Shown in pieces: positions 41,248-49,884 of a stretch of 64,000 nucleotides of DNA; position 1 is the first letter of the stretch, and each line of letters begins with the position of its first letter. The notes under the pieces are model-generated. The model did not search any database, was not told the DNA's origin, and saw only the letters and a list, made by a program, of their open reading frames with translations. Both the position numbers and the translations under genes were made by a program. The stretch lies in assembly GCA_040768445.1 (NCBI GenBank), contig JAXGMV010000001.1, positions 744,001 to 808,000 on the forward strand. The letters are read 5' to 3'. This DNA is from JAXGMV01 sp040768445. GTDB taxonomy: Bacteria; Chloroflexota; Anaerolineae; Anaerolineales; Anaerolineaceae.

Positions 41248-42693
41248 TTAACCTTCTGCTGGCTCGGCATGGATATACACCCGGTCAAGCCCTGTGATGC
41301 CGGCATACAGCAGGCGCTCCAGCTCGCTGGTGAGCTTATGTGTCTCGGTGATGGTGGTCTCAGGCGGGATGTGACAGTGGAACGACGCCGACAACCGCTC
41401 GCCCTCTTCGTATACCCGGATGGTATGCGGGTCTGAGACGCCAGGCACCAGCAGCGGCAGGCTCTCGATCAGGCGGCGTATGGGCTCATACTCCGCCAGC
41501 GAGACCATGTGCCGGCTCTCAAAATCACCGCGCGGCTCAATATGAATGGAGATCTCACCCAGCTCACCCAGCTCCCTGCGCAGCAACTCCTCAACCTGGG
41601 TGGCGCGTTCATGCGCAAGGTAAATGGTATCGCTGTCGGGCACCTCAATGTGCATTTCAAGGTCAAAATGCGTCTGGTCGTGGTTAACCCTGATGCTGTG
41701 CACACCCAGGCCTAACCGTCCGGCTACACTCTGCACCTTCTCTACCACACTCTCGCTGTTCACTTCCACCGGGTCAATGTGCACCATCACATCCACGCGG
41801 TCCACCAGCCTGTCCACCACCTCTTTGGCAGCCACGCTGATATCATGCGCTTCTTCAAAATTGGCGGTGCGCGGAACCTCCAAAATCATATCCACAAAAG
41901 TCGAGGGTCCGCTGGGGCGGATGCGCACCTGGCGCAGCTTCAACAACCCGGGGATGGCTGAGACACCTTCGACAATTCGGTCGTGCAGCCCCTGCGGGGC
42001 GCTGTCCAGCAGGCCGGCAATGGTGCGCCTGCCGAGGTTATAGCTGACCCAGATGACGATGGCGGAGACACCCAGCGCGGCGATGGCATCAGCCCGGTGG
42101 AACCAGACCAGGGCACTTTCGGGTAACAGGGCGCGGGATGAGAGGAACTGGCCCAGGCTCACCAGGATCAACCCACCAATGACCACCGAGGACGACCACA
42201 CATCAGTTGAGAAATGCAGAGCATCCGCCTCCAGCGCCTGGCTGTTGTGCTTTTTAGCAGCCTTCATCAACGCCCGCGAGCGGGAGACATCCACCACAAT
42301 TGAGGTTGCCATGACGATAAACGACCAGATGGAAACCTGCACTTCAACAGATTTAAAGAACAGCCGCTGCACCGCCTCGTAGATAATCCAGGCACAGGTG
42401 ACCAGCAGCAGCAGGGTCTCAAACAGGGCTGAGAGGTTCTCCACCTTACCGTAGCCAAACATTTGCTTCTCATCCGGCTTGCGCCCCGAGATGCGTACGG
42501 CAAAGAACGTCACCGCGGCGGCTACCAGGTCGAGCGCACTGTGCGCCGCCTCAGCCAAAATACCCAGTGATAGGGTCATCACCCCGACGATAATCTTAAA
42601 GGCGGTAATAAAAACTGCGGCAAGGACGGAGGAAAGGGCGACCTGCGTCTTTTCCTTCTCGGATGCCGCTGCAGTTTCATGGTAGCTTGTCAT
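41248..42693 (-). CDS. Cation diffusion facilitator (CDF) metal exporter with extended C-terminus
   Basis: The 481-residue protein has the CDF membrane domain in the first 215 residues. Metal-site segments are AEAAHSALDLVAA (His/Asp of helix 2) and ALEADALHFSTDVWSS (Asp/His/Asp of helix 5). The family is usually about 300 residues; here the cytosolic ZT-dimer-like region is repeated. There are three similar beta-alpha-beta units at about 215-295, 300-385 and 395-478, each with an 'RV..D..lH.EP' type strand (VDVMVHIDPVE, GEISIHIEPRG, DRVYIHAEPAE). The extra domains may sense metal or bind a partner. GGAGG precedes the ATG. No partner gene is close. Confidence 0.88.
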   Translation of the reverse strand: MTSYHETAAASEKEKTQVALSSVLAAVFITAFKIIVGVMTLSLGILAEAAHSALDLVAAAVTFFAVRISGRKPDEKQMFGYGKVENLSALFETLLLLVTCAWIIYEAVQRLFFKSVEVQVSIWSFIVMATSIVVDVSRSRALMKAAKKHNSQALEADALHFSTDVWSSSVVIGGLILVSLGQFLSSRALLPESALVWFHRADAIAALGVSAIVIWVSYNLGRRTIAGLLDSAPQGLHDRIVEGVSAIPGLLKLRQVRIRPSGPSTFVDMILEVPRTANFEEAHDISVAAKEVVDRLVDRVDVMVHIDPVEVNSESVVEKVQSVAGRLGLGVHSIRVNHDQTHFDLEMHIEVPDSDTIYLAHERATQVEELLRRELGELGEISIHIEPRGDFESRHMVSLAEYEPIRRLIESLPLLVPGVSDPHTIRVYEEGERLSASFHCHIPPETTITETHKLTSELERLLYAGITGLDRVYIHAEPAEG

Positions 42694-42852
42694 CGTATGA
42701 CCTCCAAAAATAGCGTGTCACACGGCCGGGATATGCAGTTGTGCAGTAAATGGAGCAGGGACCCCTGATGAGATCTTTGACGTGATTAGAATAAACTGTG
42801 CTGCAATTTTACACCAGTTCTTCACGCCTGCGCGCAGCGTTTGCGTGCTGGC

Positions 42853-42909
42853 CTACCCGGTAACGACAGTGATGCTGAGCGTGACCGGGCAGGTGACCAC
42901 CAGGTATTA
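42853..42909 (-). pseudogene. 3' remnant of a duplicated NBR1-type lipoprotein gene
   Basis: The minus strand reads YLVVTCPVTLSITVVTG then a stop. This is nearly the same as the C-terminus of the intact neighbour, which ends MVICPVTVSINVVTE. The following non-coding bases also match (a 'gcgctt/tgcgtgctggc' string). Nothing similar remains upstream, so only the tail of a paralogue survives. Confidence 0.6.
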
Positions 42910-43051
42910 GCTGCCCCGGTTAACTTTTAATGGTGATAATTTCGTTTAACGTCCTCAACCCCGGGATGTGAGAGAATCACCCAAATCCGGCGATGCTGGT
43001 CTGGCAAATTGTCCAGTCAGCCGCTATGTTGGTAAGCGCTTGCTGGCTAAT

Positions 43052-43732
43052 CTACTCAGTGACGACGTTGATGCTAACTGTGACCGGGCAGATCACCATG
43101 CCGCCCCACATCAGCGCCCAGTTGGCCGTCTGCGTGCCGGTGCCAGTTTTAGCGGTCATATCCACCACGAAGGTGGCTGTGGCACCGTTGGGTACATCCG
43201 ACTGCAGATCGACTGAATTGGCGCGATCCTGGAAGGCCGCACCGCTCTGGTAATTGAAGTCAAAATCAGCGGCAATCCAGCTCTTGGTGCCAACGTTCTT
43301 CATGGTCACCACAAAATCAAAATCGCTGTCCTTCTTGACTGCAGTGCCGACTGGAGGATCCAGTGCTGTGATACTGCACTGGTACTCGCCCTGCGTGGGT
43401 GTGACGGTTGGGCCGGCAGTGGCCGCCGGCGGCACATACACGTACACCGGCGTGTTGGTAGCGGGTATAACGGTAGCAGTTGGGGTAAGCGTGCTGGTGG
43501 CGGTAGCCGTAGCTGTAGCAGTAGCAGTGGCGGTTGGCTGGGCGGCAGCGGTTTGGGTCATCTGGCTGAAGACGGCGTTGACAATCTCAGCCGCCATCGT
43601 GCCGGCAGCCTGGGCGGGTTCCAGCGTGGGGGTGGCATCCACATCTACCTTGGGCGCACAGCCGGCAAAGGATGCCAGCAGTGCGGCGGCCAGCAGTATC
43701 AGCAGAAGTCGTTTTACATTCAAGTTGTTCAT
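43052..43732 (-). CDS. Lipoprotein with a Thr/Ala-rich linker and NBR1 Ig-like domain
   Basis: From the ATG 43732 (AAGGAG six bases upstream) the protein has 226 residues. A lipoprotein signal ends at LLASFAGC, then comes a repetitive Thr/Ala/Pro linker (PTATATATATATATSTLTPT, about 74-93). A C-terminal domain of about 105 residues reads YQCSITALDPPVGTAVKKDSDFDFVVTMKNVGTKSW and finishes with NWALMWGGMVICPVTVSI. The strand order and 'F...V..KNvGt..W' signature are those of an NBR1 Ig-like (Ig-like_N) domain, a common surface module in Anaerolineae lipoproteins. Function: surface binding; exact ligand unknown. Confidence 0.85.
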   Translation of the reverse strand: MNNLNVKRLLLILLAAALLASFAGCAPKVDVDATPTLEPAQAAGTMAAEIVNAVFSQMTQTAAAQPTATATATATATATSTLTPTATVIPATNTPVYVYVPPAATAGPTVTPTQGEYQCSITALDPPVGTAVKKDSDFDFVVTMKNVGTKSWIAADFDFNYQSGAAFQDRANSVDLQSDVPNGATATFVVDMTAKTGTGTQTANWALMWGGMVICPVTVSINVVTE

Positions 43733-43922
43733 CTCGTACTCCTTGCAGCAGGCGCATCTTCGACGTCTGTTGGTGGTCAAATGGTGTGCCGGTGGCGCGT
43801 GGAAATGTTCATCATCCGGCATCGGGGATTTTATCACATCCACCTCATCTTGCCGTACTCACCCTTAAACAATCCATCCCCGCAGGCGATGCAAGGATGG
43901 ATACGTTGCAGTAAATAGCGGC

Positions 43923-44645
43923 TTACAAACCGTCGGCGCGGGCAAGCTCGCACATGCCCTTCAAGGCAATCTGGATGGCATCTTCCTGCCCCTTCTGGTA
44001 GCGCTCATGACCCCACGCCGGCTTGATCTCTGTCGGGGTGCCATCCGAGGTGTAGATGGCGCCGGTGCGCCAGCCGCGGTAAGCGCCCACCACAAACAGG
44101 GTATCGCTCTCCATCTCCACCGAGACTATCCCGGCTTCTTTGAAGATGTTGCGCCCGCCCGGCTCGCGCGGCGCGTAGAAGGCATCGCCCGCCATACCGA
44201 CCCCCACCGTGAAGGGCACATCCAGGCTCTCGGCGGCTTCCACCAGCTTGCGCAGGACGCTGAAGCTGGGCACGGCCGGGAAAGCCAGCGGCAGGTAGTT
44301 ATTGGCGGTTCCGCCGGCGCGGTAAGTGCCCGTGGCGATGATCGTGTCACCGGGCATCTGATCGTCCTGGAAGACGCCGCACGACCCGACGCGGATGAAG
44401 GTATCGGAGCCCATGTGCGCCAATTCCTCCAGCGCAATCGCCACCACCGGTCCGCCCATGCCGGTGCCGCAGGAGGTCATGAAGACCCCATCGTAATAAC
44501 CCGAATACACCACGATGCCGCGGTTGTCGGCCACTTTTTCCATCTTGTCAAAATGGTCAGCAATCAACTTAGCCCGTGCCTGGTCGCCGGGACAAAAGAC
44601 GTAACGGCTGACCTGTTCGGGCTGGCATAAGACATGAAATTCCAT
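43923..44645 (-). CDS. Nucleoside phosphorylase (uridine/purine type)
   Basis: The 240-residue protein belongs to the PNP/UDP phosphorylase superfamily. It has FCPGDQARAKLIADHF, SGYYDGVFMTSCGTGMGGP, TFIRVGSCGVFQ and the sugar-binding loop VSVEMESDTLFVVGAYRGWRTGAIYTSDG. It splits nucleosides with phosphate into base and ribose 1-phosphate. The EMESDTL motif is that of uridine phosphorylase-like enzymes; substrate preference is not certain. Its ATG lies 27 bases after the second ABC permease, so it is the last gene of the uptake operon and processes imported nucleosides. Confidence 0.9.
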   Translation of the reverse strand: MEFHVLCQPEQVSRYVFCPGDQARAKLIADHFDKMEKVADNRGIVVYSGYYDGVFMTSCGTGMGGPVVAIALEELAHMGSDTFIRVGSCGVFQDDQMPGDTIIATGTYRAGGTANNYLPLAFPAVPSFSVLRKLVEAAESLDVPFTVGVGMAGDAFYAPREPGGRNIFKEAGIVSVEMESDTLFVVGAYRGWRTGAIYTSDGTPTEIKPAWGHERYQKGQEDAIQIALKGMCELARADGL

Positions 44646-44672
44646 CAGTACTCCTTTCGTGTGCGTTAGCGA

Positions 44673-45656
44673 TTAATCGCCGCCACCTGGCAGCGCCGAT
44701 TTGGCGTGCCCGGCGCGGATCTTGGCGATCGAACGCCGCCGTATCAGCGCCAGCGCAGTTTTCTCACGCAGCGCCACCAGAACCAACACAAGCAGGGTGG
44801 TCAGATGCGGCAGGATCTGGATCAGGTTGGGCGGCAGGTCAGTATAGTTCTGCAAGCGCATGGCAAAGGCATCGGCAAAACCGAAGAACAAGCCGGTGAA
44901 CAGCACCCCGATGGGGTGGTTGAAGCCGAACAATGCGGCGGTGATGCCCGTCCAGCCTCGGCCGTTACTCATGTTGCGGGTGAACATGGTCAGGTGACCG
45001 ATGGAAAGGAAGGCGCCGCCCAGCGCCGCCAGCATGCCGCTGATGACCAGCGCAAACAGTTTAACCCTTGCCGCGTTAATGCCCACCGTTTCGGCAGCTG
45101 CCTGGTTCTCACCAATGGCGCGCACGTGCCGGCCGAACTTGGTGTGGAACAGGATGACATAGATCAGCGCCACGGATATCCAGGAGATGTAGACGATGAT
45201 GTTGTAGCCGCTGAGGATATCGCCCAGCACCGGGATGTCCTTGATGAGCGGTATCTCAATATCCGGTAGTTTTTGAATACTGGCATCTGTCCAGGTGCCC
45301 ACCTGCCCGAACATGATGCGCATGAAGTACACCGTCATCTCCAGTATCAACATGTTTAGGGCAATGGCCAGGATGATCAGGTCCACCTCGTATTTCATGA
45401 ACAGGAAGGCAAACAAAGCACCCAGGATGGCGCCCGCCAGCATGGCTGTCAGCAGGCCCATGTAAGTATTCTTGAACCAGTAGGCGCCGAGGATACCCAG
45501 GAAAGCGCCTAACAGCATCTTACCTTCAAGGGCGAAGTTTAACACGCCGGCACGGTTGCACAACGCGCCGCCCAGCGCCGCCAATATGATGGGGGTTGCC
45601 AGGCGAATGCCGCTGTTGACCAGCGAAATGGAGAAAATATCAAAAAAGTTATCCAT
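44673..45656 (-). CDS. ABC transporter permease, nucleoside/BMP type (second permease)
   Basis: The 327-residue protein has about nine membrane segments with the family motifs ALGGALCNRAGVLNFALEGKMLLGAF near 27-52, SIGHLTMFTRNMSNGRGWTGITAALFGFNHP and YTDLPPNLIQILPHLTTLL. It is the NupQ/YufQ-like half of the channel. Its start overlaps the stop of the first permease by one base. It shares the operon with BMP lipoprotein, ATPase and phosphorylase. Confidence 0.92.
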   Translation of the reverse strand: MDNFFDIFSISLVNSGIRLATPIILAALGGALCNRAGVLNFALEGKMLLGAFLGILGAYWFKNTYMGLLTAMLAGAILGALFAFLFMKYEVDLIILAIALNMLILEMTVYFMRIMFGQVGTWTDASIQKLPDIEIPLIKDIPVLGDILSGYNIIVYISWISVALIYVILFHTKFGRHVRAIGENQAAAETVGINAARVKLFALVISGMLAALGGAFLSIGHLTMFTRNMSNGRGWTGITAALFGFNHPIGVLFTGLFFGFADAFAMRLQNYTDLPPNLIQILPHLTTLLVLVLVALREKTALALIRRRSIAKIRAGHAKSALPGGGD

Positions 45657-46756
45657 CAGGCACTGCCTCCTTCCGGCTTCTTCTTGCGGTACCGGAGAAT
45701 TAACTTGCGCACCCCCTCGATCAAGCTGAGATAGAACTTACCAGCAGCCACAAACAGGATCATCAGGGCGATGACACCCCCGCCTAACTCACGAGGAATG
45801 CCGAACGACAACTGCAAGCCCAGTTGGGCTCCCAGCTTGAGGCCGGCAAACAGGATGGCGACGATGAACACGCCCAGCGGATGTGACTGCCCGAGGATGG
45901 CGACTGACAGGCCGTCAAAACCCAGCCCCTGAGAGTATCCAGTCATGATGCGCCGGTTGACACCCAGCACCTCAATAGCGCCTGCCAGGCCAGCAATGGC
46001 ACCGCTGATTATCATGGCGCGGATGGCCGCCTTTTGGCTCTTGATACCACCGAAACGGGCAAAGAAAGGCGCCTGCCCGCCCATGCGCTGTTCGTAACCC
46101 TTGCCGGTGTGCCACAGGTAAATATACACAGTGATCGCCATGACGACGGCAATCACAAAGCCGATGCCCCACTTCGATCCCGGCAGGAATGCAACCAGTT
46201 GAGCGGTCTTATCAATTACCGGCGAGTGCGCCGTGGCGCTCGGGTCACCGCGCATCGGGAAGTTAACCAGGTACTCCAGGCTGAGGATGGCGATGGTATT
46301 CATCACGATGGTGGAGATAATCTCATTCACCCCCAGTCTAACCTTCAACACGCCAGGCACCCAGCCGTACAGCGCACCTCCGATCATAGAGCACAGGATG
46401 ATGAAGATTGGGTGAATGACTGCCGGCAGGTGAACGGCATAGCCAAGGTAGGCGGCTATGACCGAGCCAACCAGCATTTGCCCTTCCTGTCCGATGCTGA
46501 ACATACCAGAGCGGAAGGCGACCACCGCCGCCAGCCCTGTCAGGATAATGGGTGTGGCGCGCTCCAGCGTGGTGAGAAAAGCGCAGTTTTTTACGCTCAC
46601 GCAGCCAAAGCCGGCGCGGTACAGTTCAGCATACGCCTCACCGGGTGAGGTGTCCGTCAGCATCACCAGGAAGGCAGCCATGATCAGGCCGGAGATGACA
46701 GCCAACACGGGCACCAGGAAGCTGTTGACAAGTTTTTGTCTTCTTTCTTTTTCCAT
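45656..46756 (-). CDS. ABC transporter permease, nucleoside/BMP type (first permease)
   Basis: The 366-residue NupP/YufP-like permease shows TPIILTGLAAVVAFRSGMFSIGQEGQ near 69-94, LKVRLGVNEIISTIVMNTIA and QGLGFDGLSVAILGQSHPLGVF, ending with GIPRELGGGVIALMILF. It pairs with the 44673 permease. The related orphan permease at 32580 shares these motifs closely. The gene starts two bases after the ATPase stop. Confidence 0.92.
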   Translation of the reverse strand: MEKERRQKLVNSFLVPVLAVISGLIMAAFLVMLTDTSPGEAYAELYRAGFGCVSVKNCAFLTTLERATPIILTGLAAVVAFRSGMFSIGQEGQMLVGSVIAAYLGYAVHLPAVIHPIFIILCSMIGGALYGWVPGVLKVRLGVNEIISTIVMNTIAILSLEYLVNFPMRGDPSATAHSPVIDKTAQLVAFLPGSKWGIGFVIAVVMAITVYIYLWHTGKGYEQRMGGQAPFFARFGGIKSQKAAIRAMIISGAIAGLAGAIEVLGVNRRIMTGYSQGLGFDGLSVAILGQSHPLGVFIVAILFAGLKLGAQLGLQLSFGIPRELGGGVIALMILFVAAGKFYLSLIEGVRKLILRYRKKKPEGGSA

Positions 46757-46758
46757 GG

Positions 46759-48324
46759 CTACCTCGCACTTTCTGCGGCAGGCGCTTCGGGCACTTTCTG
46801 CTCCAGCGCATCCAGTCTGCCGCCAGCCATCAGAATGCCAATCTTTTCCTCGGTCGCCTCAGCGGCATCCAGCTCGCCCACGATCCCGCCGCGGTACAGC
46901 ACCACGATGCGGTCGCTGAGCGACATGATCTCCTCCAGCTCAACCGAGACCAGCAGAATGCCGGCGCCTTTATCACGCTCCTTGAGCAGCGTGGTGTGCA
47001 CAAACTCGATACTGCCCACGTCAAGACCGCGCGTCGGTTGGTTGGCAACGATGAACTTGGGGTTGCCGGCCAGCTCACGCCCGATGACCACCTTCTGCAT
47101 ATTGCCGCCCGAGAGCGTGGCAACGCCTCCGCCCGGCACCGTGCCGTAGATGGAAAACAGCTTGATGATGTTTTCAGCAAATTTGTTGATGGCTGCGTGC
47201 AGCATGAAGCCGAACTTTTGAAATTCGGACATCTTGTAGCGGTTGACGATAATATTCTCATTGAGCGTTGTGCCCAAATTCAACCCCACGCGGATGCGGT
47301 CTTCGGGGATGTGTGCCATGCCTTTACCGCGGCGCGATTCTACATCGTCGCTGGTGGCATCTTTTCCGTCTATTAGCAGTTTGCCATAATCGACCGGGCG
47401 CAAACCGGTGATGGCTTCCACCATCTCGGTCTGACCGTTACCGCTCACGCCAGCCACGCCCAGGATCTCACCCTTGCGTACCTTAAGAGACACATCCACC
47501 ACGGCCGGCACGCCGCTGGCGCTGGTCACTGACAGGTGCTGCGCCTCAAAAATCGGATCGCCGGGAGTCGCAGGCTGTTTTTCAATCCGAAAAACTACCT
47601 CGCGTCCGACCATCATGCGTGCCATGTCTGGGATACTGGTCTCGCTGACTGCCTTGGTGCCGATCACGTTGCCGCTGCGCATAACGGTCACGCGGTCAGC
47701 CACGTCAACCACTTCAACCAGCTTGTGGGTGATAAAGACGATGGTAGTGCCTTTCTTTGCCAGGTTGCGCACAATCCCCAGGAACTCCTCCACTTCCTGC
47801 GGCGTGAGAACAGCTGTTGGCTCGTCGAGAATCAAAATGCGCACATGCCGCTGCAGGGTTTTAAGGATCTCCACCCGCTGCTGCATGCCGACAGGCAGGT
47901 CGCGAATACGCGCCCGCGGGTCAACCGGCAGTCCGAAAGACGCCGCCAGATCCTCAACCAGCTTGTTCTCATCCTGCTGGCGCAGCAAGCCGAACTTGTG
48001 CGGCTCAATCCCCAGCATGATATTCTGCGCAACCGTAAATGAAGGCACCAGTTTGAAATGCTGGTGAACCATGCCAATGCCCAGGCGGATGGCATCATCC
48101 GGGTGACCAATCTGCACCTTTTCGCCGCCGAGGAAAATCTCACCGCTGTCCATCTTCTCTAAACCGTAGAGAATGTTCATTAGCGTGGTCTTGCCGGCGC
48201 CGTTTTCACCTACCAGGGCATGCACTTCGCCTTCTTCCAGGGAAAGGTTCACCTGGTTGTTGGCCAGCACTTCCGTCGATGGGTAGTACTTGGTAATACC
48301 TCTCATCTCGAGTGCAAGTGTCAT
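46759..48324 (-). CDS. ABC transporter ATP-binding protein, nucleoside type (two ATPase domains)
   Basis: The 521-residue protein contains two ABC domains. The first has VGENGAGKTTLMNILYG, DLPVGMQQRVEILKTL and LILDEPTAVLTPQE. The second has a degenerate P-loop GVSGNGQTEMVEAITG but an intact LSGGNMQKVVIGREL and NQPTRGLDVGS. This is the tandem arrangement of the RbsA/NupO family. It energises uptake through the two permeases and the BMP lipoprotein. It starts 71 bases after the BMP gene. Confidence 0.93.
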   Translation of the reverse strand: MTLALEMRGITKYYPSTEVLANNQVNLSLEEGEVHALVGENGAGKTTLMNILYGLEKMDSGEIFLGGEKVQIGHPDDAIRLGIGMVHQHFKLVPSFTVAQNIMLGIEPHKFGLLRQQDENKLVEDLAASFGLPVDPRARIRDLPVGMQQRVEILKTLQRHVRILILDEPTAVLTPQEVEEFLGIVRNLAKKGTTIVFITHKLVEVVDVADRVTVMRSGNVIGTKAVSETSIPDMARMMVGREVVFRIEKQPATPGDPIFEAQHLSVTSASGVPAVVDVSLKVRKGEILGVAGVSGNGQTEMVEAITGLRPVDYGKLLIDGKDATSDDVESRRGKGMAHIPEDRIRVGLNLGTTLNENIIVNRYKMSEFQKFGFMLHAAINKFAENIIKLFSIYGTVPGGGVATLSGGNMQKVVIGRELAGNPKFIVANQPTRGLDVGSIEFVHTTLLKERDKGAGILLVSVELEEIMSLSDRIVVLYRGGIVGELDAAEATEEKIGILMAGGRLDALEQKVPEAPAAESAR

Positions 48325-48395
48325 AGATATATCCTCAAAACCGGCCCGCGCTTGTCATACCGCAGGCCGGTTTATGTGTATTCAGTGTTTAAAAA

Positions 48396-49466
48396 TTATT
48401 TGAGCGGGTCGCACAGCGCTGCTTCTTCGACCAGCGCATCGCAAACTTTGACCTCGCCGGAGAGGATCTTTGCGCGGTATTCCTCAACCTTGGCTTTCAC
48501 ATCGGGCAGTTTGGCGGTCATGTTGGCGGCGCCCTTCTCTTCGAAAGTCTTTGAGCCCTCATCCCATGACAGTCCAGCAGCGCCGTCTGACAGGCCAAGT
48601 TGAGCAAAACCACCAGTGAAGGTACCGTCGATGACAGCTTCTGCCAGCTTGTAGGTGGAGGTGTCAACCCGCTTGATCATGGAGACGATCACGTTACCGG
48701 GCTGCGTGTCATCCTGGTTGGAGTCCACACCGATGGCATACAAGCCGCGTTCCTTGGCAGCTGAGAGCACGCCCTCGCCTGAGCGGCCGGCAATCTGGAA
48801 GATGATGTCGGCGCCCTGGTCATACTGTGCCAGTGCACTCTCAAGACCGAGGGTTGGGTTGGAGAAGTCGAAGCCGAGGTAGCTGACGAGCACTTTGCAG
48901 TCCGGGCAGACTTCAAGCACGCCCTGCTTGTAACCATAGAAGAACTGGTTCAAACCGGGGGAATCGCCGCCAACCACTGCGCCGACGGTCTTGGTCTCGG
49001 TCATCATACCGACGATGACGCCAACCAGGAAGCTGGACTCATGCACGTTCACCACATAGGCCCGCAGGTTGGCAGGCAGTGTATCGGCAAAGATTTCTGA
49101 AGGAGAACCGAATTTCTGATCCGGAAACTCCTCAGCCAGGCTGAACAACAGTTCAGCGTCAATTGCCAGGCCCATGACCAGGTCATAACCTTTGGAGACG
49201 GCACCGCGCAGGGCTGATTCATGCTCTGCAACGCCCTTGGTCTCGATCAGGTCGAACTGCACATCCGGGTAGGCAGCCCGCAGCTGGTCAATACCGCGTG
49301 CGGAGGCATCAATGAAGGAGCGGTCGCCCAATGGGTTGGGAGTGATGAGGGCAATCTTCATTTTCTTTTCTTCAGTTGCCGCTTCTTCTGCCTTGGGGGC
49401 GCAGCCGGCCAGCAGCATGGCTGTGATGGTCAACAAGGTGATGATTAACAACACTTTCTTTTTCAT
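48396..49466 (-). CDS. BMP family (nucleoside-binding) ABC transporter lipoprotein
   Basis: The 356-residue protein has a lipoprotein signal with lipobox LLAGC (about 18-22) and a mature BMP domain beginning KMKIALITPNPLGDRSFIDASARGIDQL. Family positions are present: GLAIDAELLFSLAEEFPDQKF, AVVGGDSPGLNQFFYGYKQGV, GADIIFQIAGRSGEGVL and AIGVDSNQDDTQPGNVIVSMIKRVD. BMP/Bmp-like proteins bind nucleosides outside the membrane. It opens the operon and has its own promoter and palindromes upstream. Confidence 0.94.
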   Translation of the reverse strand: MKKKVLLIITLLTITAMLLAGCAPKAEEAATEEKKMKIALITPNPLGDRSFIDASARGIDQLRAAYPDVQFDLIETKGVAEHESALRGAVSKGYDLVMGLAIDAELLFSLAEEFPDQKFGSPSEIFADTLPANLRAYVVNVHESSFLVGVIVGMMTETKTVGAVVGGDSPGLNQFFYGYKQGVLEVCPDCKVLVSYLGFDFSNPTLGLESALAQYDQGADIIFQIAGRSGEGVLSAAKERGLYAIGVDSNQDDTQPGNVIVSMIKRVDTSTYKLAEAVIDGTFTGGFAQLGLSDGAAGLSWDEGSKTFEEKGAANMTAKLPDVKAKVEEYRAKILSGEVKVCDALVEEAALCDPLK

Positions 49467-49499
49467 TTTCTACTCTCCTATTATTTTTGAATCCAATTG

Positions 49500-49515
49500 T
49501 TCACTGAACAGTGAA
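49500..49515 (-). promoter_or_regulatory. Palindrome in the leader of the BMP operon
   Basis: TTCACTG-AA-CAGTGAA, a perfect 7+2+7 inverted repeat, lies 34 bases upstream of the BMP ATG. Another inverted repeat, GTTTAATCATGTGATAAAC, is at 49661-49679. Either may be an operator; the first could also form a hairpin near the ribosome site. Confidence 0.45.
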
Positions 49516-49702
49516 TTAACAGAGCACACATTTTTTCTAAACGACGCCCTCCTTTGCATGGTGAAGTTTAATCAACAAAAATAGCGCTGCTCGACTGGCA
49601 ATCAGGAAAATATCAGGTTTTGGAGTTCGGAATAAGTAGGGGTTGCGCTCACCATTAAATGTTTAATCATGTGATAAACCGGTCAGCAGGAAGTACTTGA
49701 TT

Positions 49703-49729
49703 ATTATAACAATAAACCGTGTATGGCAA
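49703..49729 (-). promoter_or_regulatory. Promoter of the nucleoside uptake operon
   Basis: TTGCCA and TATAAT on the minus strand with 15 bases between. The palindrome at 49661-49679 lies 17-35 bases downstream of the predicted start. The remaining intergenic DNA up to 49884 is AT-rich with no gene seen. Confidence 0.5.
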
Positions 49730-49884
49730 CAGTGCTTTGTGTAGTGAATATCGCTGGCTGGTAAACACCCCCATCATTCCTTCAGTAGCTGCTTCAGTTG
49801 AGGATATGATTATTTATGAGTAACAAAATATTTGGATGACCATGTTATTTGATACTAATTGAAGATTAAGACTATAATTTTTCC

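Noticed and set aside
49475..49560. A short leader frame (MQRRASFRKN...) ending just before the BMP gene
   Set aside because: It has no properly spaced Shine-Dalgarno and no conserved features; it may be chance.
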